Of a stretch of 64,000 nt of DNA, positions 51,279 to 61,200 are shown piece after piece; the stretch's first letter is position 1; each line of letters starts with the position of its first letter. Made by a program: the position numbers and the translations under genes. The stretch lies in NCBI GenBank assembly GCA_951812575.1, contig OX638322.1:1797925-1861924 (forward strand), read 5' to 3'. The DNA is from Candidatus Binatia bacterium. Its GTDB lineage: Bacteria; Desulfobacterota; Binatia; Bin18. The notes beneath the pieces were generated by a model. The model was not told where the DNA came from. It did no database searches and saw only the letters and a list, made by a program, of their open reading frames with translations.

Positions 51279-53411
51279 ATGAAAGCCAAGCAGGTTGTCA
51301 CGTTGATTGCGCTCGCAGTGTTGATCGTCCTGTTCTTTGTGTTCGATTTGAACCGGCTTCTGACCTTCGAGTATATGGAGTCGCAACGCCATGCCATCTC
51401 TACCTTCCAGCAACAGCATCCCCTCATAACCGCGGGAGCGTTTTTTGCGCTCTACGTGGTGGTCACCGGTCTTTCTCTGCCCGGCGCAGCGGTGCTGACG
51501 CTCACCGCCGGGGCCGTTTTCGGCCTGCTGGCGGGGGTGCTCCTGGTCTCGTTCGCCAGCTCGCTGGGCGCGACAGTGGCGTTCTCTCTTGCCCGCTATC
51601 TGTTCCGCGACACCGTGCGGGCGCGGTTTGCGCGCCCGCTGGCCGCCATTGACCGAGGTGTCAAAAAAGACGGCGCCTTTTATCTGTTTGCCCTGCGGCT
51701 GGTGCCGGCCTTTCCGTTCTTTGCGATCAATCTGGCGATGTCGGTCACACCGCTGTCGACCTGGACCTTCTATTGGGTCAGCCAGGTCGGCATGTTGGCC
51801 GGGACCGTGGTCTACGTCAACGCCGGGGCTCAGTTGGGCCAGCTTACCTCGCTGAGCGGCATCCTGTCCCCCACGCTGATCTTTTCCTTTGTCCTGCTCG
51901 GCCTGTTTCCGCTGCTAGCGAAAAAAGGGCTGGACTCTGCCAAGTCACGCGCAGCCTTACGTCGGTTCAAGAAACCCAAGCATTTCGACATGAATCTCGT
52001 CGTCATTGGGGCGGGTTCCGGTGGCCTGGTCGCAGCCCTGATTGCCGCCACCGTCAAGGCCAAGGTGACCTTGATCGAGCGACACCGCATGGGCGGCGAC
52101 TGCCTGAATACCGGCTGTGTGCCGAGCAAAGCCTTACTGCGCTCGGCAAAGATGCTGAGCTATATGGGGCGCGCCAAAGAATTCGGGTTCAAGCGCGCGA
52201 GCGTGGAGTTCGAATTTGCCGACGTTATGGAGCGGGTCCAGCGCGTCATCAAGACCATTGAGCCCAACGACTCGGTGGAGCGGTACACCGGCCTGGGTGT
52301 AGAGTGCGTCCTGGGCGATGCCACGATAGTCTCGCCCTACAAGGTCCGGGTGAACGGCCGAGAGATCACCACCCGCAACATCATCCTTGCCACGGGCGGG
52401 GTGCCCTTTGTGCCGCCTATCCCCGGTCTGGCGGAAGTCGGCTATTACACCTCGGATACGGCCTGGGAGCTGCGCGCCCTGCCGCGCCGGCTCGTCGTCC
52501 TCGGTGGTGGCCCCATCGGCTGTGAGCTGGCCCAGGCGTTTTCGCGCCTGGGCGCGTCGGTGACGATGGTGGAGCGGAACCCGCATGTACTGATGCGCGA
52601 AGACCTCGACGCGGTCGAGTTGATGCAGGCCCAGTTTGCAGCGGAAGGCATCCGCATATTGACTGACCACAGCGCGCTTCGAGTCGAGACACAGGGCCAG
52701 GACAGGCGGCTGGTCTGCGAACACGCCGGGGACGAAGTGGTTGTACCGTTCGACGCTGTGCTGGTGGCTGTGGGACGAAAACCGACTACTGACGGCCTCG
52801 GCCTTGAGCAGCTGGGGGTTGCCCTGAGCGAGCGCGGCACTGTTGAAGTGGATGAATATCTGCGGACCAGCATCCCGACAATTTATGCGTGTGGCGATGT
52901 TATCGCTCCGTATCAATTCACGCATACCGCCTCGCATGAGGCCTGGTATGCGTCCGTGAACGCCTTATTCGGCCCCTTCAAGCGGTTCAAGGCCGACTAT
53001 TCGGTCATCCCGTGGACGACCTTCACAGACCCCGAGGTGGCGCGCGTCGGCTTGAATGAACAGGAAGCCGAACGACAGGGTATCCCGGTCGAGGTGACGC
53101 GCTACCATCTTGAAGACCTCGACCGCGCCCTGGCCGACGAAGAAGGACGGGGTTTTGTCAAAGTGCTGACCCCACCGGGCAAGGATCGTATCCTCGGCGT
53201 GACCATTGTCGGCCATCACGCCGGCGAACTCCTGACCGAGTTCATCCTCGCCATGAAGTGGAGATTGGGGTTGAACAAGATCATGAGCACCATCCACGTC
53301 TACCCGACGCTGACCGAAGCGAACAAATACGCGGCCAGCACGTGGCGCAAGAACAACGCTCCGCAGGGCGTGCTGAGGTGGGTGGGGAAATTCCACAGCC
53401 TGTGGCGGTAA
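51279..53411 (+). CDS. TVP38/DedA-type membrane domain fused to mercuric-reductase-like FAD disulfide oxidoreductase
   Basis: A 710-residue fusion. Residues 1-225 form a TVP38/TMEM64-type domain with five to six helices and LRLVPAFPFFAINLAMSV. From about 238 a pyridine-nucleotide disulfide oxidoreductase follows: VVIGAGSGGL (FAD), redox pair C275/C280 in GGDCLNTGCVPSK, the NAD-site VVLGGGPIGCELAQAFSRLG and the second FAD motif TIYACGDV. Near the C-terminus IHVYPTLTE has Tyr where dihydrolipoamide dehydrogenase has the active-site His, as in mercuric-reductase relatives. It probably passes electrons from NAD(P)H to a membrane thiol or metal substrate. The last 43 codons are duplicated at 56822-56948. 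Confidence 0.9.
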   Translation: MKAKQVVTLIALAVLIVLFFVFDLNRLLTFEYMESQRHAISTFQQQHPLITAGAFFALYVVVTGLSLPGAAVLTLTAGAVFGLLAGVLLVSFASSLGATVAFSLARYLFRDTVRARFARPLAAIDRGVKKDGAFYLFALRLVPAFPFFAINLAMSVTPLSTWTFYWVSQVGMLAGTVVYVNAGAQLGQLTSLSGILSPTLIFSFVLLGLFPLLAKKGLDSAKSRAALRRFKKPKHFDMNLVVIGAGSGGLVAALIAATVKAKVTLIERHRMGGDCLNTGCVPSKALLRSAKMLSYMGRAKEFGFKRASVEFEFADVMERVQRVIKTIEPNDSVERYTGLGVECVLGDATIVSPYKVRVNGREITTRNIILATGGVPFVPPIPGLAEVGYYTSDTAWELRALPRRLVVLGGGPIGCELAQAFSRLGASVTMVERNPHVLMREDLDAVELMQAQFAAEGIRILTDHSALRVETQGQDRRLVCEHAGDEVVVPFDAVLVAVGRKPTTDGLGLEQLGVALSERGTVEVDEYLRTSIPTIYACGDVIAPYQFTHTASHEAWYASVNALFGPFKRFKADYSVIPWTTFTDPEVARVGLNEQEAERQGIPVEVTRYHLEDLDRALADEEGRGFVKVLTPPGKDRILGVTIVGHHAGELLTEFILAMKWRLGLNKIMSTIHVYPTLTEANKYAASTWRKNNAPQGVLRWVGKFHSLWR

Positions 53412-56400
53412 CCCCGCCGGCCGCACCGCCCGGGTCGCTCCCGCTACCTGGATTGATCCGGGACCAAATTCAACTAGCCTGGAATGAAGCTGCAGATTGG
53501 GAGGTTGATGCCATGTATGAAATCGGTGCCCTCGAGTCAAAGTCCCCCCGGCCGCCCCGGCTACGGCGCGTTCAGGCCGGGGCGGGTTTCCTCCGTCCCC
53601 AACAGCCTCGGCCCGTGGCCGCGTGGCGCCCTTGTCAGCCGTCGGATTCCGGCAAGGGGTGCGTAGCGGGGGCCAGGCGGCAGGAGTTTCAGCGCCCGCC
53701 CAGGCGGTCAGGCAAGTCGGGGCGCCCGATGATCGAGGCCAGGCGTCCGTTCGGGCGGCCGGAGTGGCCCAGGGTCCGGTCTGGGTGCCGCGCCCAGGGG
53801 CTCTGGGCCGTCCTGGCGGTCGTGGTGGGGGGAGGGCTGCTACTGCCGCGGCTGACCGGGGCGACCACGGTCCATGATCACGCCGGGCAGCCGGTCACCC
53901 GCTTCCCGGCCGAGGAAGGTCAGCTCCTCCACCATCGCGGCCGCCGCCCCTCGGCGCCGGCGGCGGCCGCGTCGGCGGCCATGTCGCTGCCCGCCTTTAC
54001 CCAACAGATTGAACAGGAGGTGGACAGTGGGCGGTAAGACTGGTCCGTTCTGCTCGTGGGGGGGGGTGTTGCTCGTCGTTCTGCCGCTGCTGCTCCTTCT
54101 GACGTGGGGGCTGCGGCACAGCCACGCCTTTAGCGGAGTGGGAGTGGGGGCGGAGCACAGTTGCGGGCTGCGGGTGGATGGCAGGGTGGAGTGCTGGGGT
54201 GCCGACGAGTATGGGCAGGTGAGCGCGACGCCGCCCGGCGCGGACTTTGTGGCGGTGAGTGGGGGGGGGAAGCAGGTCTGCGGGGTGCAGGCCGATGGGC
54301 GGGCAGTGTGCTGGGGGCGGGACGGGGATGGGGAGTCCAGTGTGCCGGTGCCGGAGAGCATGTTGAGTACGGGGGGGGAGCACAGTTGCGGGGTGCAGGC
54401 CGATGGGACGCTGGTCTGCTGGGGTGCGGACACCTATGACCAGGTGAGCGATACCCCCGCCGGCCGTTTTGTGGGGGTGAATGCGGGACTGTATCACAGT
54501 TGCGGGGTGCAGGCCGATAACACCCTGGCGTGCTGGGGTGCGGACTCTGCGGGGCAGGTGGGCGAGACGCCTGGCGGCGATTTTTTTCTGGCGGTGAGTG
54601 CGGGGGGGGAGCACAGTTGCGGGCGGGCGCGGGGGGACAGGCTGGTGTGCTGGGGGGACGACACCTTTGGGCAGGTGAGCGGGACGCCGTCCGAGGCCGC
54701 CTTTGTGGCGGTGAGTGCAGGGATGTGGCACAGCTGCGCGGTGCGGCGCGACGCCAGCCTGGCGTGCTGGGGGCTCGACAGCTATGGCGCGATCAGCGAT
54801 ACGCCCCCGGGCGCCTTTGTGGCGGTGAGTGTGGGGGTATCGTACAGCTGCGCGGTGCAGACCGACGGCCGCTTGGCGTGCTGGGGGCGCAACGACTATC
54901 GGCAAGTCAGCGATTGGCCCCCGGGTGCCTTTGTGGCGGTGAGTGCGGGCTATTTTCACAGTTGCGGGCTGCGGGCGGATGGGACGGTGGCGTGCTGGGG
55001 GCGGGACGACTCTGGGCAGGTGAGCGGGGCGCCGTCCGAGGCGACCTTTGTGTCGGTGAGTGCGGGGGGGAATCACAGTTGCGGGGAGAAGAGCGATGGG
55101 ACGGTGGTCTGCTGGGGCGCCGACACCGCCAAGCAGGTGAGCGCGACGCCCACCACCCCCCTGTTCGACACCCTCTTTCGCGCGGTGGATGCGGGGCGCA
55201 AGCACAGTTGCGGGGTGCAGAGCAGTGGCACGGTCACCTGTTGGGGCTGGCACCACTATGGGCAGACCCGGGTCCCGGCGGCTCTCCGGGACGCCGAGTT
55301 TGTGTCGGTGAGTGCGGGGGGGAATCACAGTTGCGGGGTGCGGGACGATCTCACCCTGGCGTGTTGGGGCCGTAACGACTTTAACCAAACGACCAATACG
55401 CCCGACGGGACGTTTAGCCAGGTGAGTGTGGGGATGTGGCACAGCTGCGGGGTCAAGCTCGATGGCAGCGTGGCGTGCTGGGGGCGCAACAACCATCAGC
55501 AGGTGAGCGATACGCCCACCGGCACCTTTAGCCGGGTGAGTGCGGGGTGGGATTTCAGCTGTGGGGTGCGGACGGAGGGGACGGTCGCGTGCTGGGGCCG
55601 GGACGCCTATCAGCAGGTGAGCGATCTGCCTGGCGGTACCTTTAGCCGGGTGAGTGTGGGGCAGTATCACGGCTGCGGGCTGCGGACCGATGGCGAGATC
55701 ATCTGTTGGGGCCGTAACAACCAGGGTCAGGCTCCAACCAACATCGCGCCGAAGCTGGCACCCCTGGCGCCGGTGGTCATCGGGGTAGACCGCCTGACCG
55801 AGGTGGCCGTCCTCGTCATCGACGCCGATGGGGACGTGCCCACGCTGACGGCGACCTCGTCCGCCCCGGCCATTGCCACCGTGGCGGTGGATGGGCACAC
55901 GCTGACCATGACCGGGGTGGCGCTGGGCGAGGCCACGATCACGCTGACGGCGGATGACGGAACCGGCGCGAGCAATGCCACGAGCACGACGACCTTCGGG
56001 GTCACGGTAGCGGCCGATACGGCGTGGCGGGCGGTGAGTGCAGGTTTTCTGCACACCTGCGGGCTGCGGGTGGATGGCAGCGTGGCCTGCTGGGGCTGGA
56101 ACGTCAATGAGCAGGCGCCCGATACCGACTTTATGGCAGTGAGTGCGGGGAGTTCTCACACCTGCGGGCTGCAGCGCGATGGCACGCTGGCCTGCTGGGG
56201 CAACAACCCGTATGGTCAGGCCACGCCGCCGCCCGGCGATTTTGTCGCGGTGAGTGCGGGGGGGTATCATAGCTGTGGGCTCAGGGCCGGCGGCACGCTG
56301 GCCTGCTGGGGCCGTGACACCGAGGGCCAGGCCACGGTACCCACCTCCCTCACCGAGACCCCCTTTGCCGCGGTGGGTGCGGGGTGGTATCACACCTGCG

Positions 56401-56821
56401 GGCTGCAGCGCGATGGCAGTGTGGCCTGCTGGGGCACCAACAACTTTGGCCAAGCCACGCCGCCGCCCGGCGATTTTGCCGCGGTGAGTGTGGGGTGGTA
56501 TCACAGTTGCGGGCTGCGGCGCGATGGCACGCTGGCCTGCTGGGGCACCAACAACTTTGGCCAGGCCACGCCGCCGCCCGGCGATTTTGTCGCGGTGAGT
56601 GCGGGGTGGGAGCACACCTGCGGGCTGCAGCGCGATGGCAGTGTGGCCTGCTGGGGCGCCAACAACTTTGGCCAAGCCACGCCGCCGCCTGGCGATTTTA
56701 TCGCGGTGAGTGCGGGGGGGGAGCACACCTGCGGGTTGCAGCGCGATGGCAGTGTGGCCTGCTGGGGCCGCAACAACTATGGCCAGGCCGGGGATGGGGA
56801 GTCCACGCCGCCGGTGCCGGA
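53285..56821. repeat. Tandem segmental duplication, copy A
   Basis: The unit starts within the oxidoreductase gene (GAGCACCATCCACG at 53285) and ends where the same 14 bases recur at 56822. It carries the oxidoreductase tail, the short partner gene and the RCC1 gene. Compared with copy B it lacks 331 bp of intergenic DNA, 357 bp of the partner gene and 798 bp of the RCC1 gene. Confidence 0.85.
53513..54037 (+). CDS. Partner protein of RCC1 gene, copy A (internally deleted)
   Basis: A 174-residue version of the protein at 57382-58263. GGGAGG stands eight bases before the ATG. Residues 1-90 are a Pro/Arg-rich stretch, then comes a membrane anchor or signal (LWAVLAVVVGGGLLLPRL). After GATTV it jumps straight to HDHAGQPVTRFPAEEG, having lost 119 codons that form the beta-rich domain in copy B. 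The deletion is in frame and lies between direct repeats CCACGGTCC. It likely has no independent function, but the C-terminus and the overlap with the next start are kept. Confidence 0.6.
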   Translation: MYEIGALESKSPRPPRLRRVQAGAGFLRPQQPRPVAAWRPCQPSDSGKGCVAGARRQEFQRPPRRSGKSGRPMIEARRPFGRPEWPRVRSGCRAQGLWAVLAVVVGGGLLLPRLTGATTVHDHAGQPVTRFPAEEGQLLHHRGRRPSAPAAAASAAMSLPAFTQQIEQEVDSGR

Positions 56822-56948
56822 GAGCACCATCCACGGCTACCCGACGCTGACCGAAGCGAACAAATACGCGGCCAGCACGTGGCGCAAGAACAACGCTCCG
56901 CAGGGCGTGCTGAGGTGGGTGGGGAAATTCCACAGCCTGTGGCGGTAA
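54027..56948 (+). CDS. Secreted RCC1-repeat protein, copy A, with oxidoreductase-derived tail
   Basis: A 973-residue protein starting at GTG 54027, six bases after AGGAGG and overlapping the partner gene by 11 bases. A signal/anchor helix (LLVVLPLLLLLTWGL) leads directly to blade 1 (AFSGVGVGAEHSCGL). There are 14 RCC1 blades (about 35-570), one Ig-like module (about 572-665) and seven more blades (665-930), 21 in all. The final 43 residues (from STIHGYPTLTEANKYAAS) are the duplicated C-terminus of the oxidoreductase, fused in frame. The matrixin domain of copy B is missing. Long opposite-strand open frames here are composition artefacts. Confidence 0.85.
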   Translation: MGGKTGPFCSWGGVLLVVLPLLLLLTWGLRHSHAFSGVGVGAEHSCGLRVDGRVECWGADEYGQVSATPPGADFVAVSGGGKQVCGVQADGRAVCWGRDGDGESSVPVPESMLSTGGEHSCGVQADGTLVCWGADTYDQVSDTPAGRFVGVNAGLYHSCGVQADNTLACWGADSAGQVGETPGGDFFLAVSAGGEHSCGRARGDRLVCWGDDTFGQVSGTPSEAAFVAVSAGMWHSCAVRRDASLACWGLDSYGAISDTPPGAFVAVSVGVSYSCAVQTDGRLACWGRNDYRQVSDWPPGAFVAVSAGYFHSCGLRADGTVACWGRDDSGQVSGAPSEATFVSVSAGGNHSCGEKSDGTVVCWGADTAKQVSATPTTPLFDTLFRAVDAGRKHSCGVQSSGTVTCWGWHHYGQTRVPAALRDAEFVSVSAGGNHSCGVRDDLTLACWGRNDFNQTTNTPDGTFSQVSVGMWHSCGVKLDGSVACWGRNNHQQVSDTPTGTFSRVSAGWDFSCGVRTEGTVACWGRDAYQQVSDLPGGTFSRVSVGQYHGCGLRTDGEIICWGRNNQGQAPTNIAPKLAPLAPVVIGVDRLTEVAVLVIDADGDVPTLTATSSAPAIATVAVDGHTLTMTGVALGEATITLTADDGTGASNATSTTTFGVTVAADTAWRAVSAGFLHTCGLRVDGSVACWGWNVNEQAPDTDFMAVSAGSSHTCGLQRDGTLACWGNNPYGQATPPPGDFVAVSAGGYHSCGLRAGGTLACWGRDTEGQATVPTSLTETPFAAVGAGWYHTCGLQRDGSVACWGTNNFGQATPPPGDFAAVSVGWYHSCGLRRDGTLACWGTNNFGQATPPPGDFVAVSAGWEHTCGLQRDGSVACWGANNFGQATPPPGDFIAVSAGGEHTCGLQRDGSVACWGRNNYGQAGDGESTPPVPESTIHGYPTLTEANKYAASTWRKNNAPQGVLRWVGKFHSLWR

Positions 56949-57048
56949 CCCCGCCGGCCGCACCGCCAGCCTCCCATGCGCGTCCGGGGTTTTGCCTGAG
57001 AGCGCCGGCCCGGTGTCCTAGGACACCTCACGATGCTGTGTAGCCGCT

Positions 57049-57168
57049 CGTCATTCCTGCGTAAGCAGGCATCCAGGCCTCCCGCCCCCCGGGCCTCTGG
57101 ATGCCGGATCACGTCCGGCATGACGAGAGGGCAACACCGTGGCTACACCCTAACGTAAAACGCGCTAG
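57049..57168. repeat. Dispersed palindromic repeat, copy 3
   Basis: The arms are CGTCATTCCTGCGTAAGCAG (57049-57068) and CTGGATGCCGGATCACGTCC followed by GGCATGACGAG. It ends with CGTAAAACGCGCTAG (57154-57168). Same plan as 5211-5351. It lies in the part of copy B that is absent from copy A. No gene is seen in 56949-57381. Confidence 0.65.
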
Positions 57169-57381
57169 GGGCTCACGCGTTGTCGAAGCTTGCCCCGGCG
57201 GCCAAGGTTGGGTGAGGCTGGGCGACAGAGACTTGCCTGACCGGTCACATCGCCGCCCGGCCGCGCTCTGACGAGAGGCCGTGACCCAAGAGGGCGAGCC
57301 GGGTCGCTCCCGCTACCTGGGTTGATCCGGGACCAAATTTAACTAGCCTGGAATGAAGCTGCAGATTAGGAGGCTGATGCC

Positions 57382-58263
57382 ATGCATGAAATCAGTGCCC
57401 TCGAGTCAAAGTCCCCCCGGCCGCCCCGGCTACGGCGCGTTCAGGCCGGGGCGGGTTTCCTCCGTCCCCAACAGACTCGGCCCGTGGCCGCGGGGCGCCC
57501 TTGTCAGCCGCCGGATTCCGGCAAGGGGTGCGTAGCGGGGGCCAGGCGGCCGGCGTTTCAGCGCCCGCCCAGGCGGTCAGGCAAGTCGGGGCGCCCGATG
57601 ATCGAGGCCGGGCGGCCGTTCGGGCGGCCGGAGTGGCCCAGGGTCCGGTCTGGGTGCCGCGCCCAGGGGCTCTGGGCCGTCCTGGCGGTCGTGGTGGGGG
57701 GAGGGCTGCTGCTGCCGCGGCTGACCGGGGCGACCACGGTCCTGGCGTACTCGTTTGCCAGCCTGGTGCAGGCGGCCGAGGTGATTGCCGTGGGCACCGT
57801 GACGGCCATTGAGAACCGGTGGGATGCCGAGAAGGAAGCGCCGTTTACCCTGGTGACGTTCTCGGACCTGGAGGTGTTGAAAGGCGAGGTGAGCCAGAGC
57901 ACCTGGACCTTGCATTTTCTGGGTGGCCCGACGCCGGACGGGCGCACCTTGCAGCTTGTCGGGGTGCCGCAGTTCCGGGTGGGCGAACGCTGTATTGTGT
58001 TTAGTGCCGGCAACGAGCATCAGGCGGTGCCGCTGGTCGGCCTGTGGCAGGGGGTGTACCGGGTGGAGTTTGATGCCCAGCGGGGGGTGGCCACGGTCCA
58101 TGATCACGCCGGGCAGCCGGTCACCCGCTTCCCGGCCGAGGAAGGTCAGCTCCTCCACCATCGCGGCCGCCGCCCCTCGGCGCCGGCGGCGGCCGCGTCG
58201 GCGGCCATGTCGCTGCCCGCCTTTACCCAACAGATTGAACAGGAGGTGGACAGTGGGCGGTAA
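57382..58263 (+). CDS. Partner protein of RCC1-protease gene, copy B (full length)
   Basis: A 293-residue protein; AGGAGG stands eight bases before ATG 57382. A later start at 57598 just before the hydrophobic segment is also possible, as residues 1-90 are Pro/Arg/Gly-rich. A signal or anchor (LWAVLAVVVGGGLLLPRL) precedes a beta-rich domain of about 120 residues: FASLVQAAEVIAVGTVTAIE, LEVLKGEVSQSTWTLHFLGG, FRVGERCIVFSAGNE and LVGLWQGVYRVEFD. I recall this type of protein next to matrixin-like protease genes in other bacteria, but without a known role. It overlaps the next start by 11 bases. Confidence 0.7.
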   Translation: MHEISALESKSPRPPRLRRVQAGAGFLRPQQTRPVAAGRPCQPPDSGKGCVAGARRPAFQRPPRRSGKSGRPMIEAGRPFGRPEWPRVRSGCRAQGLWAVLAVVVGGGLLLPRLTGATTVLAYSFASLVQAAEVIAVGTVTAIENRWDAEKEAPFTLVTFSDLEVLKGEVSQSTWTLHFLGGPTPDGRTLQLVGVPQFRVGERCIVFSAGNEHQAVPLVGLWQGVYRVEFDAQRGVATVHDHAGQPVTRFPAEEGQLLHHRGRRPSAPAAAASAAMSLPAFTQQIEQEVDSGR

Positions 58264-61200
58264 GACTGGTCCGTTCTGCTCGTGGGGGGGGGTGTTGCTC
58301 GTCGTTCTGCCGCTGCTGCTCCTTCTGACGTGGGGGCTGCGGCACAGCCACGCCTTTTCATTGCTTCCTTTTCCCCGGTGGGACTCCGAGGTCACGCTCA
58401 ACCTGCGCCTTGGGTGCCCTGACGAGCCGCTCCCCAAATGGGGGCCGTGCTGGGATGATGTGGCGGAACATGCGGCACAGGAGTGGAACACAGCGAGAGC
58501 CAATTTTCGGTTTCACATCCGGTCGCCCAGTCGGCCGGTTGGGTGTGACAATTCAAGAGATGGCCTCGTCACCGTCAGATGGTCGGCTGACTGCGGCACA
58601 TCCTTACCCAGCTTCGTGTTGGCTCTTACGCATCATTGGCACTCCGACGCAGGAATCGATAACGAAGTGGTTTTTAATAGCGACCGTCACTGGACAACCT
58701 ATTCGGGGCCATGGAGACCTACCGAGAAGGATTTCCACCGGATTGCGCTGCACGAATTCGGCCATGTCCTGGGTCTCGATCATCCGGACGGGGCTGGCCA
58801 GTCCGTGGATGCCATTATGAACGCTGCGGCAGACGATGCCGATCAACTCCAGGCCGACGATATCGCGGGGATTCGGGCCATCTACGGGCGCCTGATCGCG
58901 CCCCTGGCGCCGGTGGTCGTCGGGCTGGCCGGCCAGACCGAGCTGGACGTCATTATCGATGTCGAGGAGGCCGACGCTCTCACGCTGACGGCGGTCTCGT
59001 CTGACCCGGCCATCGCGACCGTGGCGGTAGATGAGCAGACGCTGACTGTCACCGGGGAGGCCCTGGGGCAGGCGACGATCACGCTGACGGTGGATGACGG
59101 GACGTCCACGACGACAACGACCTTCGGAGTCACAGTAGCGGTCGATAGGGCGTTTAGCGGAGTGGGAGTGGGGGCGGAGCACAGTTGTGGGCTGCGGGTG
59201 GATGGCAGGGTGGAGTGCTGGGGTGCCGACGACAAGGGGCAGGTGAGCGCGACGCCGCCCGGCGCGGACTTTGTGGCGGTGAGTGGGGGGGGGAAGCAGG
59301 TCTGCGGGGTGCAGGCCGATGGGCGGGCAGCGTGCTGGGGGCGGGACGGGGATGGGGAGTCCAGTGTGCCGGTGCCGGAGAGCATGTTGAGTACGGGGGG
59401 GGAGCACAGTTGCGGGGTGCAGGCCGATGGGACGCTGGTCTGCTGGGGTGCGGACACCTATGACCAGGTGAGCGATACCCCCGCCGGCCGTTTTGTGGGG
59501 GTGAATGCGGGCTTGTATCACAGTTGCGGGGTGCAGGCCGATAACACCCTGGCGTGCTGGGGTGCGGACTCTGCGGGGCAGGTGGGCGAGACGCCTGGCG
59601 GCGATTTTTTTCTGGCGGTGAGTGCGGGGGGGGAGCACAGTTGCGGGCGGGCGCGGGGGGACAGGCTGGCGTGCTGGGGGGACGACACCTTTGGGCAGGT
59701 GAGCGGGACGCCGTCCGAGGCCGCCTTTGTGGCGGTGAGTGCAGGGATGTGGCACAGCTGCGCGGTGCGGCGCGACGCCAGCCTGGCGTGCTGGGGGCTC
59801 GACAGCTATGACGCGATCAGCGATACGCCCCCGGGCGCCTTTCGTGCGGTGAGTGTGGGGGTATCGTACAGCTGCGCGGTGCAGACCGACGGCCGCCTGG
59901 CGTGCTGGGGGCGCAACAACTATCGGCAAGTCAGCGATTGGCCCCCGGGCGCCTTTGTGGCGGTGAGTGCGGGCTATTTTCACAGTTGCGGGCTGCGGGC
60001 GGATGGGACGGTGGCGTGCTGGGGGCGGGACGACTCTGGGCAGGTGAGCGGGGCGCCGTCCGAGGCGACCTTTGTGTCGGTGAGTGCGGGGGGGAATCAC
60101 AGTTGCGGGGAGAAGAGCGATGGGACGGTGGTCTGCTGGGGCGCCGACACCGCCAAGCAGGTGAGCGCGACGCCCACCACCCCCCTGTTCGACGCCACCT
60201 TTCGCGCGGTGGATGCGGGGCGCAAGCACAGTTGCGGGGTGCAGAGCAGTGGCACGGTCACCTGTTGGGGCTGGCACCACTATGGGCAGACCCGGGTCCC
60301 GGCGGCTCTCCGGGACGCCGAGTTTCTGTCGGTGAGTGCGGGGGGGAATCACAGTTGCGGGGTGCGGGACGATCTCACCCTGGCGTGTTGGGGCCGTAAC
60401 GACTTTAACCAAACGACCAATACGCCCGACGGGACGTTTAGCCAGGTGAGTGTGGGGATGTGGCACAGCTGCGGGGTCAAGCTCGATGGCAGCGTGGCGT
60501 GCTGGGGGCGCAACAACCATCAGCAGGTGAGCGATACGCCCACCGGCACCTTTAGCCGGGTGAGTGCGGGGTGGGATTTCAGCTGTGGGGTGCGGACGGA
60601 GGGGACGGTCGCGTGCTGGGGCCGGGACGCCTATCAGCAGGTGAGCGATCTGCCTGGCGGTACCTTTAGCCGGGTGAGTGTGGGGCAGTATCACGGCTGC
60701 GGGCTGCGGGTCGATGGCGAGATCATCTGTTGGGGCCGTGACAACCAGGGTCAGATCAGGAATGTAGCGCCGGAGCTGGCACCCCTGGCGCCGGTGGTCA
60801 TCGGGGTAGACCGCCTGACCGAGGTGGCCGTCCTCGTCATCGACGCCGATGGGGACGTGCCCACGCTGACGGCGACCTCGTCCGCCCCGGCCATTGCCAC
60901 CGTGGCGGTGGATGGGCACACGCTGACCATCACCGGGGTGGCGCTGGGCGAGGCCACGATCACGCTGACGGCGGATGACGGGACCGGCGCGAGCAATGCC
61001 ACGAGCACGACGACCTTCGGGGTCACGGTAGCGGCCGATACGGCGTGGCGGGCGGTGAGTGCAGGTTTTCTGTACACCTGCGGGCTGCGGGTGGATGGCA
61101 GCGTGACCTGCTGGGGCTGGGTCAATGAGCAGGCGCCCGATGCCGACTTTATGGCGGTCAGTGCGGGGAAGTATCATACCTGCGGGCTGCAGCGCGATGG

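Noticed and set aside
53997-56963. Minus-strand open frame of 988 codons opposite RCC1 copy A
   Set aside because: It is a by-product of the GC-rich 111-bp repeats. The plus strand has the ribosome binding site, signal helix and recognisable blades; the minus frame is Pro/Arg/His-rich and low-complexity.
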